Of a stretch of DNA of 6,627 bases, positions 5,437-6,627 are shown piece after piece (position 1 is the stretch's first letter; the number at the start of each line of letters is the position of its first letter). The translations under genes and the position numbers were made by a program. The stretch comes from an uncultured Clostridia bacterium (lineage in GTDB: Bacteria; Bacillota; Clostridia; Oscillospirales; Ruminococcaceae), in contig CAMGJS010000052.1 in the NCBI GenBank assembly GCA_946056455.1, positions 1 to 6,627 of the forward strand, written 5' to 3'. Under the pieces are notes generated by a model, which saw only the letters and a program-made list of their open reading frames with translations, was not told the origin of the DNA and did not search any database.

Positions 5437-6627
5437 TTATTTAATTATCGTGTGAACGGGCAGACCGTTTTTCTTAAACAGCGAAACTTCGCCCTGAATA
5501 AGCGGCATAAAGTAATCGAGAGCCTCGTCCTTGATGTTGTTTCCTTCTTCGTTTATCCACTCGCGAGGGAATAATTTTTCTTTGTTTGCGATACTTTTTA
5601 TATCCGCCGAGGAGATCTCAATTTCATAAGGCTTATCGCTTTTTCTGACAAAAATCATCATCTCGCCCGTATTGCCCGAAAGTGCGTGTCTTACAGCAGC
5701 GGCGCCGATTTGCTGAGATTCTTCAATATCCGTGAGCGACGCTAAGTGACTGCTGCACCTTTGCATAATGTTGAGTTCAACCGAGCGTACCTTGCAGGAA
5801 AGCTCACTTGAAATAAGATTTTCAAGATACTTGCCCACTCCCGAAAGATACTTATGACCGAAAACATCAACATTGCCCGAAAGGTTGTCCTCTGCAAGAT
5901 ATTTTCCGTCGGGAGTCTTTATTCCCTCCGATACCGCTACAACGCAGGCTTTATGGTGCTTATGAGCTTCTTTTATCTCGTTAAGAATTTTTTCTTTTGT
6001 AACGGGGACTTCGGGCAGATAGATAAGGTGCGGAGCGTCCTCGCCCATCGTTTTCAAAACAGACGATGCCGCAGTGAGCCAGCCTGCGTCCCTGCCCATA
6101 ATTTCTATCACGGTAACGGAAGTCAGCGCATAGACCTGACTATCCCTTATAATCTCTGCAACGGTCGTTGCTATATACTTTGCCGCCGAGCCGAAACCCG
6201 GGGTGTGGTCTGTTGCGACAAGGTCGTTGTCAATGGTCTTTGGTATGCCTATCACCTTAATGTCCTTGCCGATTTTTTTAAAATATTCAGAAAGCTTCAA
6301 AACCGTATCCATCGAGTCGTTTCCTCCGATATAGAAAAACGCACCTATATCACGGCTTTCAAAGACTTCAAGAATTTTTTCGTACTGCTCCTTGCTTTCT
6401 TCATAGCTTTTAAGCTTTAATCGGCAGGAGCCGAGAACAGTTGACGGCGTAAGCTTTAACACCTCGACATCTTCATCGGTTTTAAGATAATCCGACAAAT
6501 CAACGGCGTCATTTCTTAAAACGCCGTCAATGCCGTTTTTAAAGCCGAAAACGGTTTTTATTTCATTACATTTCAAAGCCTCGGTAAATACCCCCGCAAG
6601 AGAAGCGTTTATCGCGGCGGTAGGTCC
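5437..6627 (-). CDS. pfp: 6-phosphofructokinase, probably pyrophosphate-dependent (5' end outside window)
   Basis: The last 396 codons are visible; the reading frame runs past the right edge, where the text GPTAAINASLAG shows the N-terminal GGGP-type loop of the family. A TTG at 6576 is an internal Leu codon, not a start. Counting from the edge: GGNDSMDT at 101-108, PKTIDNDL at 129-136, MGRDAGWL at 177-184, SEGI at 233-236, and a conserved MQRC near 288. ATP-dependent enzymes read GGDGS and GTIDND at the first two sites; Asp in place of the second Gly (GGNDS) and Lys in PKTIDND are hallmarks of the PPi-dependent type, which phosphorylates fructose-6-phosphate reversibly with pyrophosphate in glycolysis. 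The length also fits this type. Asn replaces the usual first Asp of GGDD, as in some clades. No intrinsic terminator follows the stop, so some transcripts may run into the next operon. Confidence 0.9.
   Translation of the reverse strand, partial: GPTAAINASLAGVFTEALKCNEIKTVFGFKNGIDGVLRNDAVDLSDYLKTDEDVEVLKLTPSTVLGSCRLKLKSYEESKEQYEKILEVFESRDIGAFFYIGGNDSMDTVLKLSEYFKKIGKDIKVIGIPKTIDNDLVATDHTPGFGSAAKYIATTVAEIIRDSQVYALTSVTVIEIMGRDAGWLTAASSVLKTMGEDAPHLIYLPEVPVTKEKILNEIKEAHKHHKACVVAVSEGIKTPDGKYLAEDNLSGNVDVFGHKYLSGVGKYLENLISSELSCKVRSVELNIMQRCSSHLASLTDIEESQQIGAAAVRHALSGNTGEMMIFVRKSDKPYEIEISSADIKSIANKEKLFPREWINEEGNNIKDEALDYFMPLIQGEVSLFKKNGLPVHTIIK

Noticed and set aside
5854..6420. A 188-codon open frame on the plus strand.
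   Set aside because: It lies wholly inside the phosphofructokinase gene on the other strand, has no recognisable domain and no ribosome binding site; it is a shadow of biased codon use.
5437..6576. Phosphofructokinase starting at TTG 6576.
   Set aside because: Codons upstream of 6576 continue the family match (GPTAAINASLAG) to the window edge, so that TTG is an internal leucine.
1..6627. CRISPR array, insertion sequence, prophage, toxin-antitoxin or defence system.
   Set aside because: No spaced direct repeats, transposase, integrase or target-site duplications are visible; gene content is housekeeping throughout.

Overview
The window is a compact bacterial chromosomal segment with every convincing gene on the minus strand. 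Small intergenic gaps, AGGAGG-type ribosome binding sites, a consensus sigma-A promoter, a YdbC-type PC4-like protein, formate-tetrahydrofolate ligase and a pyrophosphate-type phosphofructokinase all point to a Gram-positive anaerobe of the class Clostridia. An Oscillospirales/Ruminococcus-like host is my tentative inference and cannot be settled from this sequence alone. I see no phage, transposon, CRISPR or defence genes; this is core housekeeping DNA.

Layout in the direction of transcription (right to left). (1) 6627-5437: 6-phosphofructokinase of the PPi-dependent type, its first codons cut off by the window edge. (2) A consensus promoter at 5391-5419 drives two small genes: an unrecognised 101-residue protein with a very acidic tail (5350-5045) and a YdbC/PC4-like protein (5033-4818). 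A tRNA-Ser(CGA) follows (4792-4702) with no promoter of its own that I can see, so it is probably cut out of the same transcript. A strong intrinsic terminator lies at 4655-4698. (3) A rodA-type SEDS cell-wall polymerase (about 4635-3493) ends at an intrinsic terminator (3445-3483). (4) An extended -10 promoter near 3370 begins a second operon: fhs (3305-1635), tsaE (1623-1183), tsaB (1211-525), rpiB (523-89) and the first 23 codons of glmS (69-1), separated by 1 to 19 nt or overlapping.

How the genes relate: pfp serves glycolysis, rpiB the pentose-phosphate pathway, fhs one-carbon/folate metabolism, tsaE and tsaB the t6A modification of ANN-decoding tRNAs, and rodA and glmS peptidoglycan synthesis. 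It reads as a growth and central-metabolism neighbourhood rather than one pathway.

The main surprise is in the rodA-tRNA interval. rodA has a well-placed ribosome binding site and ATG at 4635, but codon 7 of that frame is TAA, after which the same frame continues through the first transmembrane helix. The next ATG (4509) lacks that helix and has no good ribosome binding site. About 130 nt away, the tRNA-Ser anticodon stem looks one base short, and the affected 10-mer is repeated exactly in the tRNA's terminator. Either the sequence has local errors or this is a real, recently damaged locus. I found no clear evidence of a wholly new biological system.
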